From NCBI GenBank assembly GCA_964466465.1, contig CAYXNJ010000010.1:1-63562 (forward strand): 63,562 nt of DNA, given 5' to 3'. Made by a program: the position numbers and the translations under genes. Shown here one piece after another: positions 52,158-61,150 of this stretch (position 1 is its first letter; every line of letters starts with the position of its first letter). Below the pieces are notes generated by a model. It was not told the origin of the DNA. It was given only the letters and a program-made list of their open reading frames with translations, and made no database searches. The DNA is from Sulfurospirillum sp964466465. GTDB lineage: Bacteria; Campylobacterota; Campylobacteria; Campylobacterales; Sulfurospirillaceae.

Positions 52158-53021
52158 ATGAAAGGGATTATTTTAGCAGGTGGAAGCGGTACAAGGCTTT
52201 ATCCTGTAACTCAAACTATTAGTAAGCAACTTTTACCCATTTACGATAAACCGATGATCTATTACCCACTTTCCGTGTTGATGCTAGCTGGGATTCGTGA
52301 AGTTTTAATTATTTCAACACCTCAAGACATCGGTAAATTTGAAGCATTATTGGGAGATGGTTCTCATTGGGGTATCTCGCTTTCCTATAAAATTCAACCA
52401 AGTCCTGATGGATTAGCGCAAGCATTTATCTTAGGGGAAGAGTTTATTGGTGATGATAGTGTTTGTTTGATTTTAGGTGATAACATCTTCTATGGTCAAG
52501 GATTTACCCCACTACTTCAAAGTTCAGCTAAACTTGAAAAAGGTGCCATTGTTTTTGGCTACCAAGTGAAAGACCCTCAGCGTTTTGGTGTGGTAGAATT
52601 TGATGAAAATCAAAAAGCGATTAGCATTGAGGAAAAACCTCTCAACCCCAAATCACCTTTTGCGGTTACAGGACTTTATTTTTACGATAATGATGTCGTT
52701 AAAATTGCTAAAGCTGTCAAACCTTCACATAGGGGTGAGCTTGAGATTACGGATGTCAATGAAGCGTATCTCAAACGAGGTGATTTACAGGTTGAGGTTT
52801 TGGGTCGTGGTTTTGCATGGCTTGATACAGGCACTCATGATAGTTTACTTGAAGCAGGTATGTTTGTACAAACCATCGAAAAACGCCAAAGTTTTAAAAT
52901 CGCTTGTTTGGAAGAGATCGCTTATAACTCTGGCTGGATCACTAAAGAACAGGTTCTTGAAATTGCAAAACCACTGAGTAAAAATGGTTATGGCGAATAT
53001 CTAAAGGATTTGGTTAAATGA
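52158..53021 (+). CDS. rfbA: Glucose-1-phosphate thymidylyltransferase
   Basis: RmlA joins glucose 1-phosphate and dTTP to dTDP-glucose. The 287-residue protein has GGSGTRLYPVT near the start, KPMIYYPLSVLMLAGI, LGDNIFYGQG and VEKKPLNPKS-like EEKPLNPKS. The start is ATG 52158; upstream in-frame starts lie in the previous gene. It overlaps rfbB by 4 nt. Confidence 0.97.
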   Translation: MKGIILAGGSGTRLYPVTQTISKQLLPIYDKPMIYYPLSVLMLAGIREVLIISTPQDIGKFEALLGDGSHWGISLSYKIQPSPDGLAQAFILGEEFIGDDSVCLILGDNIFYGQGFTPLLQSSAKLEKGAIVFGYQVKDPQRFGVVEFDENQKAISIEEKPLNPKSPFAVTGLYFYDNDVVKIAKAVKPSHRGELEITDVNEAYLKRGDLQVEVLGRGFAWLDTGTHDSLLEAGMFVQTIEKRQSFKIACLEEIAYNSGWITKEQVLEIAKPLSKNGYGEYLKDLVK

Positions 53022-54040
53022 GTAAGAAGCATATTTTAGTTACAGGCTGTGCCGGATTTATTGGCTCTAATTTCGTGCCTTATTTTTTAGAACAACATCC
53101 TGATTATCATCTGGTCAATCTCGATCTTTTAACATACGCTGGCAATTTGGACAATCTGAGTGAAGTTGAAAATAGTGAGCGATATACTTTTATTCAAGGT
53201 GATATTTGCGACAGAGCTCTGGTTGAGTCTATTTTTGAAGATTATGATATTAGGGGCGTCATCCACTTTGCGGCAGAGTCTCACGTAGATAATTCTATTA
53301 AAAATCCAGGGGTTTTTATTGAGACCAATGTCAATGGAACATTTACCCTTATTGATGTTGCTTATAAATATTGGATGGAAAAGCCTTTTGTGCTTTTAGA
53401 AGGGTATGAAGAGTGCCGTTTTCATCATATTTCAACCGATGAGGTTTATGGAACACTGGGGGCTACAGGACTTTTTACGGAGAGTACCTGTTATGCACCA
53501 AATTCACCTTATTCTGCCAGTAAAGCAGGAAGCGATATGATTGTACGAGCGTATCATCATACGTATGGAATGAATACGGTGATTACGAACTGCTCAAATA
53601 ACTATGGACCAAAACAGCATGATGAAAAACTCATTCCAACGATTATACGAAAAGCACTGAGTCATCAAAAAATTCCTATTTATGGTGATGGTAAAAATAT
53701 ACGTGATTGGTTGTATGTATTAGATCACTGTAAAGGAATTGACCTTGTTTATCATGAGGGAACTTCTGGTGAAACCTATAACATTGGTGGAAGAAATGAG
53801 CGAGACAATCTTTATATCGCCCATAAAATCTGCGAAATACTTGATACCCTAAAACCAAAAGCAACCTCGTATAAAGAGTTGATTACGTTTGTTGAAGATA
53901 GAGCGGGGCACGATAGACGCTATGCCATTGATGCAACTAAAATTGAAACAAAACTTGGCTGGGAAGCTGAAGAAAATTTTGAGAGTGGCATACTTAAAAC
54001 CATTGAATGGTATTTGAAAAAGTACACTAAAGAAGCATAA
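53018..54040 (+). CDS. rfbB: dTDP-glucose 4,6-dehydratase
   Basis: RmlB makes dTDP-4-keto-6-deoxyglucose, the branch point for the dTDP-rhamnose and dTDP-Fuc3N routes, both present here. The 340-residue SDR enzyme has TGCAGFIGSNF, AAESHVDNSI, STDEVYG and the YSASK motif. It starts 4 nt inside rfbA. A DNA-ligase gene follows directly. Confidence 0.97.
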   Translation: MSKKHILVTGCAGFIGSNFVPYFLEQHPDYHLVNLDLLTYAGNLDNLSEVENSERYTFIQGDICDRALVESIFEDYDIRGVIHFAAESHVDNSIKNPGVFIETNVNGTFTLIDVAYKYWMEKPFVLLEGYEECRFHHISTDEVYGTLGATGLFTESTCYAPNSPYSASKAGSDMIVRAYHHTYGMNTVITNCSNNYGPKQHDEKLIPTIIRKALSHQKIPIYGDGKNIRDWLYVLDHCKGIDLVYHEGTSGETYNIGGRNERDNLYIAHKICEILDTLKPKATSYKELITFVEDRAGHDRRYAIDATKIETKLGWEAEENFESGILKTIEWYLKKYTKEA

Positions 54041-54859
54041 ATGAGGCGATTAGTCGTTCTTTGGTGTTTGCTTACAAGTATGTTATTTGCGGCAAAGCCT
54101 GAGCTTATGCTTCTTCAAGAGTGGGAAGGGCAGGATGTTTCTGGGTGGCTGATGAGTGAAAAAATGGATGGCATCAGAGCTTACTGGGATGGGAAAAAAC
54201 TCATCTCAAGAGGTGGTATTGAGCTCTCAACGCCTGCTTGGTTTACGGAGGGTTTTCCTCCATTTGCCGTCGATGGTGAACTGTGGAGCAAACGAGGAGA
54301 TTTTGAAAATATTATTTCCATCGTTAAGAAAAAAGAACCTCATGATGGATGGAAACATATCGCTTTTTATGCGTTTGATGTCCCCCATGAAAATGGTGGT
54401 TTGATTCAACGCTTAGTAAAGCTAGAGTACTATCTCAAACTCAATCAAGCTGATTATTTAAAAGTTGCAAAACAGATCACGTGTAAAAATGAAGAACATT
54501 TAAAGAGTTTCCTACAAGAGGTTGAAAAAGGTGGAGGGGAAGGCGTTGTTGTGCGTCATCCTGATTCAAAGTATGTCGCAAAACGTGATCCCAATAGTTT
54601 AAAAGTTAAGAATTTTCATGATGCTGAGTGTGAAGTGGTGGATCATCATAAAAGTGAGGGCAAGTATAAGAATAGTTTTGGTTCGCTCACGTGTAGAAAT
54701 GATGAAGGTGTTTTCTTTGACATAGGCTCTGGTTTTAGTGAAGCTGAGCGTAAAAATCCGCCTGCTATTGGATCAAAAATTACGTATAAATTTCAAGAGA
54801 TCACCAAAGGCGGTAAGCCGCGTTTTCCTGTGTATATGAGAGTAAAAGAAGAAATATAA
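54041..54859 (+). CDS. Exported ATP-dependent DNA ligase (LigE-like)
   Basis: The 272-residue protein begins with a signal peptide (MRRLVVLWCLLTSMLFAA) and carries the ligase adenylation motif KMDGIRAYW (lysine nucleophile), VDGELW, EGVVVRHPDSKY and LKVKNF, then an OB-fold segment. These small, exported ATP-dependent ligases occur in some Campylobacterota and other Proteobacteria and are thought to act on nicked DNA in the periplasm, for example in uptake. It lies in the sugar operon right after rfbB, with 12 bp to the next gene. Confidence 0.9.
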   Translation: MRRLVVLWCLLTSMLFAAKPELMLLQEWEGQDVSGWLMSEKMDGIRAYWDGKKLISRGGIELSTPAWFTEGFPPFAVDGELWSKRGDFENIISIVKKKEPHDGWKHIAFYAFDVPHENGGLIQRLVKLEYYLKLNQADYLKVAKQITCKNEEHLKSFLQEVEKGGGEGVVVRHPDSKYVAKRDPNSLKVKNFHDAECEVVDHHKSEGKYKNSFGSLTCRNDEGVFFDIGSGFSEAERKNPPAIGSKITYKFQEITKGGKPRFPVYMRVKEEI

Positions 54860-54871
54860 TAAAGGTAAATA

Positions 54872-56128
54872 ATGGATAAAATAGCAATTATTGGACTAGG
54901 ATATGTGGGGCTTCCTTTAGCTGTTGAGTTTGCAAAAAAATATCCTGTTGTTGGGTTTGATATCTTTCAAGCACGTATTGATGAGCTTAGACAAGGATAT
55001 GATAGAACGTTAGAGCTCACAGAGGTAGCAGTGAAAGAGGCTATTGCAAATAAGATGGAATTTACAACTAGTTTGGAAACACTTCGCACCTGCAATATTT
55101 TTATTGTGACTGTTCCAACCCCCATTGATAAAAATAAACGACCTGATTTAACACCTCTTATTAAAGCAAGCGAAACTGTTGGTAAAGTTCTGAAAAAAGG
55201 TGATCTTGTGATTTATGAGAGCACAGTCTATCCTGGTGCAACAGAGGAAGATTGTGTTCCTGTTTTAGAGCAGGTTTCAGGTTTGAAATTTAATGTTGAT
55301 TTTTTCTGCGGTTATTCGCCTGAGCGAATCAATCCAGGTGATAAAACGCATACAGTAACCAAAATTCTAAAAGTAACATCAGGTTCAACGCCAGCAACTG
55401 CGGACAAAGTGGACGCTTTATACCGAAGTATTATTACCGCAGGTACCCATAAAGCTTCATCTATTAAAGTGGCTGAAGCGGCTAAGGTTATTGAAAATTC
55501 TCAACGTGATATTAATATTGCCTTTATAAATGAGCTTTCCATTATTTTCAGTCGTTTAGGCATTGATACACAAGAAGTATTAGAAGCAGCAGGAACGAAA
55601 TGGAACTTTTTACCATTTCGCCCAGGTCTTGTTGGGGGACATTGTATCGGTGTTGATCCTTACTACTTAACGCATAAAGCACAAGAAGTAGGGTACAACT
55701 CTGAAATTATTTTAGCTGGACGCAGGCTGAATGATAATATGGGCATTTATGTTGCGAATCAAGTCATCAAACTTATGATTAAAAAAGGTCATAAAATTGA
55801 AGGATCAAAGGTTTTGATTTTAGGCATTACGTTTAAAGAAAATTGCCCTGATATTCGTAATTCGCGTGTAATAGACGTGATTAAAGAACTTCAAGAGTTT
55901 GGTGTACAGATTTGCATCTATGATCCTTGGGCAGATGCAAAAGAGGTCAAGCATGAATATAATTTGGAGCTGTTGCCCGAATTACCAGCAATGAATACTT
56001 ATGATGCGCTTATTCTAGCAGTTGCGCATAAAGAATTCCAAACGCTAAATATGGTTAAAAATGAACATCAAGTGGTCTATGATATTAAATCATTTTTACC
56101 AAAATCATTCGTGGATGCGAGATTATAG
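54872..56128 (+). CDS. Nucleotide sugar dehydrogenase (TviB/WbpA-like)
   Basis: The 418-residue protein has GLGYVGLPLAVEFA, VPTPIDKNKRPDLT, the catalytic cysteine in VGGHCIGVDPYYLTHKAQ, and a late FKENCPDIRNSR. This pattern fits the UDP-N-acetyl-hexosamine C6 dehydrogenase branch used in uronic acid synthesis. It overlaps the next gene by 1 nt. The exact sugar (GlcNAc or GalNAc) is uncertain. Confidence 0.9.
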   Translation: MDKIAIIGLGYVGLPLAVEFAKKYPVVGFDIFQARIDELRQGYDRTLELTEVAVKEAIANKMEFTTSLETLRTCNIFIVTVPTPIDKNKRPDLTPLIKASETVGKVLKKGDLVIYESTVYPGATEEDCVPVLEQVSGLKFNVDFFCGYSPERINPGDKTHTVTKILKVTSGSTPATADKVDALYRSIITAGTHKASSIKVAEAAKVIENSQRDINIAFINELSIIFSRLGIDTQEVLEAAGTKWNFLPFRPGLVGGHCIGVDPYYLTHKAQEVGYNSEIILAGRRLNDNMGIYVANQVIKLMIKKGHKIEGSKVLILGITFKENCPDIRNSRVIDVIKELQEFGVQICIYDPWADAKEVKHEYNLELLPELPAMNTYDALILAVAHKEFQTLNMVKNEHQVVYDIKSFLPKSFVDARL

Positions 56129-57297
56129 TGAAAATAGCAATTGTTGGGACAGGGTATGTAGGACTCTCAAACGGTATATTGTTGGCTCAAAACCATGAAG
56201 TAGTTGCTCTTGATATTGTTCCAGAAAAAGTAGCCATGATCAATCAAAAAATTTCTCCAATTGAAGATAAAGAGATTAAAGTGTATTTGAAAGATAAGTC
56301 TTTGAACTTGAGAGCAACTTTAGATAAAAAAGAAGCTTATACTGACGCCGAATTTATTATTATTGCAACGCCTACCGATTATGATATTAATACGAACTAC
56401 TTTAATACACGCTCTATTGAAAGTGTTGTAAAAGATATTCTTGACTATAACACTCAAACAACGATGGTTATCAAGTCAACGATTCCTGTAGGATATATCA
56501 AAAAACTTAAAGCCCAGTTTGGTATTGACAACATTTTTTTTGCTCCTGAGTTTTTGCGTGAGGGTAAAGCTCTGTATGACAATCTTTATCCTTCTCGTAT
56601 TGTGATAGGAGAAAAGAGCGAGCAAGCGAAGCGTTTTGCGGAATTACTTGTAGAAGGGGCAATTAAAAAAGACATTCCCGTCGTTTATACCGAGGCAACT
56701 GAAGCTGAAGCAATTAAACTTTTTGCCAATACCTATTTGGCGATGCGCGTAGCCTATTTTAATGAACTAGACACATACGCTCAAAGTCATGGACTGAACA
56801 CACAACAGATTATTGAAGGTGTTTGCTTAGATCCTCGTATTGGCAATTTTTACAATAACCCTTCTTTTGGGTATGGTGGGTATTGTTTACCAAAAGACAC
56901 AAAACAGCTTTTAGCCAATTATGCAGAAGTGCCATCGAATCTCATTGAAGCAATTGTCAAGTCGAACACAACACGAAAAGATTTTATTGCCGATAGCATT
57001 ATTAAACAGAACCCAAAGATTGTTGGTGTATATCGCTTGGTCATGAAAAGTGGAAGTGATAATTTTAGGAGTTCTGCTATTCAAGGTGTTATGAAGCGTA
57101 TCAAAGCTAAAGGTATTGAAGTGGTGGTCTATGAACCCGTTATTGAAGATGATGAGTTTTATAAATCAAGGGTTATTAAAGATTTAGAAGAATTTAAAAG
57201 CATCAGTGACATCATCATAGCCAATCGATTGAGCAGTACTCTTTTAGATGTTGAACATAAAGTCTATACACGAGATATTTTTAACAGTGACTCCTAG
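56128..57297 (+). CDS. ugd: UDP-glucose 6-dehydrogenase
   Basis: The 389-residue protein has GTGYVGLSNGILLA near the start, ATPTDYD, STIPVGYIKKL, and the catalytic cysteine in FGYGGYCLPKDTKQL, typical of the Ugd branch. It oxidises UDP-glucose to UDP-glucuronate. It starts at GTG 56128, one nt inside the preceding gene. It is followed 12 nt later by a UDP-glucuronate 4-epimerase-like gene. Confidence 0.94.
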   Translation: MKIAIVGTGYVGLSNGILLAQNHEVVALDIVPEKVAMINQKISPIEDKEIKVYLKDKSLNLRATLDKKEAYTDAEFIIIATPTDYDINTNYFNTRSIESVVKDILDYNTQTTMVIKSTIPVGYIKKLKAQFGIDNIFFAPEFLREGKALYDNLYPSRIVIGEKSEQAKRFAELLVEGAIKKDIPVVYTEATEAEAIKLFANTYLAMRVAYFNELDTYAQSHGLNTQQIIEGVCLDPRIGNFYNNPSFGYGGYCLPKDTKQLLANYAEVPSNLIEAIVKSNTTRKDFIADSIIKQNPKIVGVYRLVMKSGSDNFRSSAIQGVMKRIKAKGIEVVVYEPVIEDDEFYKSRVIKDLEEFKSISDIIIANRLSSTLLDVEHKVYTRDIFNSDS

Positions 57298-57309
57298 GAG
57301 TATGATTTT

Positions 57310-58389
57310 ATGAAAATTCTTATAACAGGAACAGCAGGTTTCATTGGAAGTCATTTAGCGCTCAGACTTTTAGCCAGAGGCGATGAAGTCGTAGGGCTTG
57401 ATAATATCAATGACTACTATGACCAAAATGTTAAATATGGAAGACTTCAAAGAAGTGGAATTATCAATAGCCTTGAAGAAGGGGAAAAGATTCCTTATGG
57501 TGTTTTGCTCAAATCCTCAATACATCCAAACTATCACTTTATAAAAATAAACCTTGAAGACAAAGAAGCGATGAATAAGCTTTTTGAAGTTAAAACGTTT
57601 GATGCTGTGTGTAATCTTGCCGCACAAGCAGGCGTGCGCTATAGCCTTACACATCCACAAGCGTATATTGATAGCAATATCATTGGGTTTATGAATATAC
57701 TAGAGTGTTGTAGGCATTATGGCGTTAAAAACCTGTGTTATGCGAGTAGTTCCTCTGTTTATGGGCTTAATGAAACACTCCCTTTTTCCACAGATGATAA
57801 CGTAGATCATCCGATTAGCCTCTATGCTGCGAGTAAGAAATCGAATGAACTTATGGCGCATACCTACAGTCATCTTTTTGGTATTGCCACGACGGGACTT
57901 CGTTTTTTTACAGTCTATGGTCCATGGGGAAGACCTGATATGGCACTGTTTTTATTTACAAAAGCCGCACTTGAGGGTAAAGCGATTGATGTGTTTAATA
58001 ATGGTGAGATGTATAGAGATTTTACATACATTGATGATATTGTTGAAGGAGTTGTGCGTGTGATTGATCACCCAGCACAAAGGGATGCTTTGTGGAATGG
58101 AAAAGATGGACGAGTATCCACTTCTTCAGCACCGTATAAAGTCTATAATATTGGCAATAATAATCCTGTCAAATTAATGGATTTTATTACAGCAATTGAA
58201 AAAAAATTAGGCAAAAAAATTCAAAAAATTTTTTTACCGCTTCAAGCAGGTGATGTTCCTGCAACATACGCCGATGTTACCGATTTGGTTGAAGATTTAG
58301 GCTACAAACCTGCAACACCCATTCAAGAAGGCATTGATAAGTTTATTGATTGGTATTTAGATTTTTTTAAAGTATTCTTGTCAAAATGA
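57310..58389 (+). CDS. UDP-glucuronate 4-epimerase-like SDR protein
   Basis: The 359-residue protein has TGTAGFIGSHLAL, the insert NDYYDQNVKYGRL and LAAQAGVRYSL, characteristic of UDP-glucuronate C4-epimerases, plus a YAASK motif. It would convert UDP-glucuronate from Ugd to UDP-galacturonate. It ends a tight operon; the next 345 bp hold a pseudogene remnant. Confidence 0.9.
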   Translation: MKILITGTAGFIGSHLALRLLARGDEVVGLDNINDYYDQNVKYGRLQRSGIINSLEEGEKIPYGVLLKSSIHPNYHFIKINLEDKEAMNKLFEVKTFDAVCNLAAQAGVRYSLTHPQAYIDSNIIGFMNILECCRHYGVKNLCYASSSSVYGLNETLPFSTDDNVDHPISLYAASKKSNELMAHTYSHLFGIATTGLRFFTVYGPWGRPDMALFLFTKAALEGKAIDVFNNGEMYRDFTYIDDIVEGVVRVIDHPAQRDALWNGKDGRVSTSSAPYKVYNIGNNNPVKLMDFITAIEKKLGKKIQKIFLPLQAGDVPATYADVTDLVEDLGYKPATPIQEGIDKFIDWYLDFFKVFLSK

Positions 58390-58501
58390 TTTAGAAGCAC
58401 TTGTTTTTGGAATGGTGTTTTTGTTATTATCTATTTAGTGTATAAATTACGATACGAATATTGCAAGTTCTATACCAATGATTTCAGTATCTATCATATA
58501 A
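58390..58501. other. Gap between the epimerase gene and the ABC remnant, no gene
   Basis: This is the first part of a 345-bp stretch without an intact gene; the rest holds the ABC-transporter remnant (58502-58708). I see no promoter, repeat or RNA element with confidence here. Confidence 0.5.
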
Positions 58502-58708
58502 AAAGGTAAATGTTTTGCCATGATTGGTGAAAGTGGTAGTGGAAAAAGTACTTTGTGATGCTAATATTAAAATGTGGAAGCAAAAAACAGCGTATTGCTT
58601 ATTGCAAGGGCATTGCATCAAAACCTTGAAATGTTAGTTTTAGATGAAGACACAAGTGCTTTAGATAGTGAAACTGAGATAAAAATAACAAAAATTTATC
58701 AAAAGTAG
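58502..58708 (+). pseudogene. Remnant of an ABC transporter ATPase domain (flippase-like)
   Basis: In frame near 58520 the translation reads FAMIGESGSGKSTL, a Walker A motif, followed at once by a stop. About 50 nt later, KKQRIA and then (after a +1 shift) IARALHQNLEMLVLDEDTSALDSETE give the ABC signature end and Walker B/D-loop. The roughly 60-90 residues normally between are deleted, and a stop plus a frame break are present. The pattern is that of a PglK/MsbA-like ABC exporter. The gene is clearly dead. Confidence 0.82.
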
Positions 58709-58734
58709 ATTACGTGCAAGAAAAGGAATCATAA

Positions 58735-59505
58735 ATGAAAGTCATCATTTTAGCTGGAGGCTTGGGAACAAGACTTAGTGAAGAAACAGATATTCGTCCA
58801 AAACCGATGGTTGAAATTGGTGGGAAGCCAATTTTGTGGCATATTATGAAACTATATTCGCATTATGACTTTAATGATTTTGTTATTTTGCTTGGGTATA
58901 AAGGCTATTTGATAAAAGAATATTTTGCAAACTACTATTTGCATCAAAGCGATATTACATTTGATATGCAAACTGGTAAAATGCAAATCCATACCAATCA
59001 TAGTGAGCCGTGGAAGGTCACCCTTGTGGACACGGGTTTAGAGAGTATGACGGGTGGTAGGATTAAAAGAGCTAAAGAGTATATTGGTAATGAAACATTT
59101 ATGCTGACCTATGGAGATGGAGTAAGTGATGTTAATATTCAAGAGTTACTTGCGTTTCATAGAAAAAATAAAACACACGCAACAATGACTGCCATTCAGC
59201 CTGCAGGAAGATTTGGTGCTTTAGATATTAATACAAATTTGGTGAATGAATTTATTGAAAAACCAGCAGGTGATGGCAATTGGATCAATGGTGGATTCAT
59301 GGTATGTGAGCCTGCAGTTTTAGATTTGATAGCATCAGATTCGACTATTTTTGAGCAGTATCCATTGCAAACACTTGCAAAAACGGGAGAACTCAGTGCC
59401 TATAAACATAATGGTTTTTGGCAATGTATGGATACACTCAGAGATAAAATGGCTTTAAACGATTTGTGGGAAAATAATAAAGCTCCATGGAAAATATGGT
59501 CATGA
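58735..59505 (+). CDS. rfbF: Glucose-1-phosphate cytidylyltransferase
   Basis: RfbF makes CDP-glucose from glucose 1-phosphate and CTP. The 256-residue protein has GGLGTRLSEETDIRPKPMVE, IGGKPILWHIMK and YGDGVSDVNI. It starts a CDP-sugar module and overlaps rfbG by 19 nt. Confidence 0.96.
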   Translation: MKVIILAGGLGTRLSEETDIRPKPMVEIGGKPILWHIMKLYSHYDFNDFVILLGYKGYLIKEYFANYYLHQSDITFDMQTGKMQIHTNHSEPWKVTLVDTGLESMTGGRIKRAKEYIGNETFMLTYGDGVSDVNIQELLAFHRKNKTHATMTAIQPAGRFGALDINTNLVNEFIEKPAGDGNWINGGFMVCEPAVLDLIASDSTIFEQYPLQTLAKTGELSAYKHNGFWQCMDTLRDKMALNDLWENNKAPWKIWS

Positions 59506-60602
59506 AAAATCTATTTCATGGTATCTACCACGGCAAGACCGTTTTAGTCACTGGACATACGGGTTTTAAAGGCTCGTGGCTAGTCTATTGGCTAAAACAG
59601 ATGGGTGCTCATGTAATAGGATACTCTTTAGAAGCACCGACTCATCCTAACCATATTTCACTGCTAGATGTTGATATGGTTTCTATTATCGGAGATATCC
59701 GAGATATAGAAAAATTAGATCAAACCTTTGCAGCCTACAAACCTGATATCGTTTTTCACCTTGCTGCGCAGGCCCTAGTGCGCCTGTCATATGCAAATCC
59801 TGTAGAGACCTATGAAACCAATGTAATAGGAACACTCAAAGTTTTTGAGGTTTGTCGAAAACATAGTGTTAAGGCGATAGTGAATATAACAAGTGATAAA
59901 GCCTATGAAAATAAAGAATGGGTTTGGGGGTATCGAGAAAGTGACCCTATGGGAGGGTATGATCCATACAGTGCTTCTAAAGGATGCGCTGATTTAGTAG
60001 CGACTTCATACCGAAATTCTTATTTCAATCTACAAGAGTATCAAAAAACACATCATACATTATTGGCTACATGTAGGGCTGGAAATGTCATTGGTGGCGG
60101 GGATTGGGCGGAAGATAGATTAATAAGTGACATGGTGCGCTCTATTATGAACGCTACAAAAGTCAGAATTAGAAATCCTCATGCAACCAGACCTTGGCAA
60201 CATGTTCTTGAACCACTGAGTGGTTATTTACATGTAGGACAAAAATTACTCGAAAATGAAGTTGCGTTTGGTGATGCTTGGAATTTTGGACCAAAGGATG
60301 AAGATAGTATGACGGTTGAAGATGTTGTCAAAAAGGTTAAGAAACATTGGACTGCACTGGATTATGAAATCAATCAAGATCCAAACCAGCATCATGAAGC
60401 TAATTTACTTAAGCTTGATTGCTCTAAAGCTCATACTCTTCTAAAATGGAAAGATGTTTGGGATAGCGATACGACGTTTGAAAAGACAGTAATGTGGTAT
60501 AAGGCTTATTATGAAGAAAATCAAACTATTTTAACATCTCAAGATTTGAAAAATTATGTCAGCGATGCAACTCAAAAAGGCTTAATATGGGCAATAAGCT
60601 AG
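59487..60602 (+). CDS. rfbG: CDP-glucose 4,6-dehydratase
   Basis: RfbG makes CDP-4-keto-6-deoxyglucose. The 371-residue SDR protein has TGHTGFKGSWLVYWL near residue 20, HLAAQALVRLSY, NITSDKAYENKEW and a YSASK-type block (YSASKGCADL). It overlaps rfbF by 19 nt and the epimerase gene by 16 nt; ATG 59502 (MKNLFHG) is a possible shorter start. Confidence 0.95.
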   Translation: MENMVMKNLFHGIYHGKTVLVTGHTGFKGSWLVYWLKQMGAHVIGYSLEAPTHPNHISLLDVDMVSIIGDIRDIEKLDQTFAAYKPDIVFHLAAQALVRLSYANPVETYETNVIGTLKVFEVCRKHSVKAIVNITSDKAYENKEWVWGYRESDPMGGYDPYSASKGCADLVATSYRNSYFNLQEYQKTHHTLLATCRAGNVIGGGDWAEDRLISDMVRSIMNATKVRIRNPHATRPWQHVLEPLSGYLHVGQKLLENEVAFGDAWNFGPKDEDSMTVEDVVKKVKKHWTALDYEINQDPNQHHEANLLKLDCSKAHTLLKWKDVWDSDTTFEKTVMWYKAYYEENQTILTSQDLKNYVSDATQKGLIWAIS

Positions 60603-61150
60603 AGATTCAAACAACTTCTTTGGAGGGCTTATGTGTTATAAAACCTCTATCATATGAAGATGAGAGAGGAATGTTTTCAAGAATATTTTGTGCTGATGAA
60701 TTAAAAGATATTTTAAATGGAAGAACTATACAACAGATAAATCACTCAATGACATACCAAAAAGGCGCTGTTCGAGGGTTGCACTTTCAGTATCCGCCTG
60801 ATTGTGAAGTCAAAATAGTGAAGTGTATCAAAGGAAGTGTATTGGATGTTGTTGTTGATATACGAGAAAACTCTAAAACCTTTTTGCAAACCTTTATGAC
60901 TGAATTGTCTGCTCATAATCACGCCATGGTTTATATCCCTGAGGGGTTTGCCCATGGTTTCCAAACGTTAGAAGACGAGTGTGAATTACTTTATTTACAT
61001 ACTAGCCTCTATACGCCCACCAATGAGGGTGGTTTAAATGTGGCTGATCCTTTATTGGCTATAAAGTGGTCATTACCAATAACGGATATCTCAACAAAAG
61101 ATAAAGAACAGATTTTTTTAGACCCTACTTTTAGAGGTATAATCGTATGA
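60587..61150 (+). CDS. 3,5-epimerase family protein of the CDP-sugar module
   Basis: The 187-residue cupin belongs to the RmlC family: KGAVRGLHFQYPP, VVVDIRENS and YIPEGFAHGFQTLED. Because it sits between rfbG and a C-methyltransferase, it probably epimerises a CDP-4-keto sugar rather than a dTDP sugar. It is distinct in sequence from the rfbC gene at 30846. It overlaps the next gene by 4 nt. Confidence 0.85.
   Translation: MGNKLEIQTTSLEGLCVIKPLSYEDERGMFSRIFCADELKDILNGRTIQQINHSMTYQKGAVRGLHFQYPPDCEVKIVKCIKGSVLDVVVDIRENSKTFLQTFMTELSAHNHAMVYIPEGFAHGFQTLEDECELLYLHTSLYTPTNEGGLNVADPLLAIKWSLPITDISTKDKEQIFLDPTFRGIIV

Noticed and set aside
58502..58708. Intact small ATPase gene
   Set aside because: A stop right after Walker A and a frame shift before Walker B show a decayed gene.
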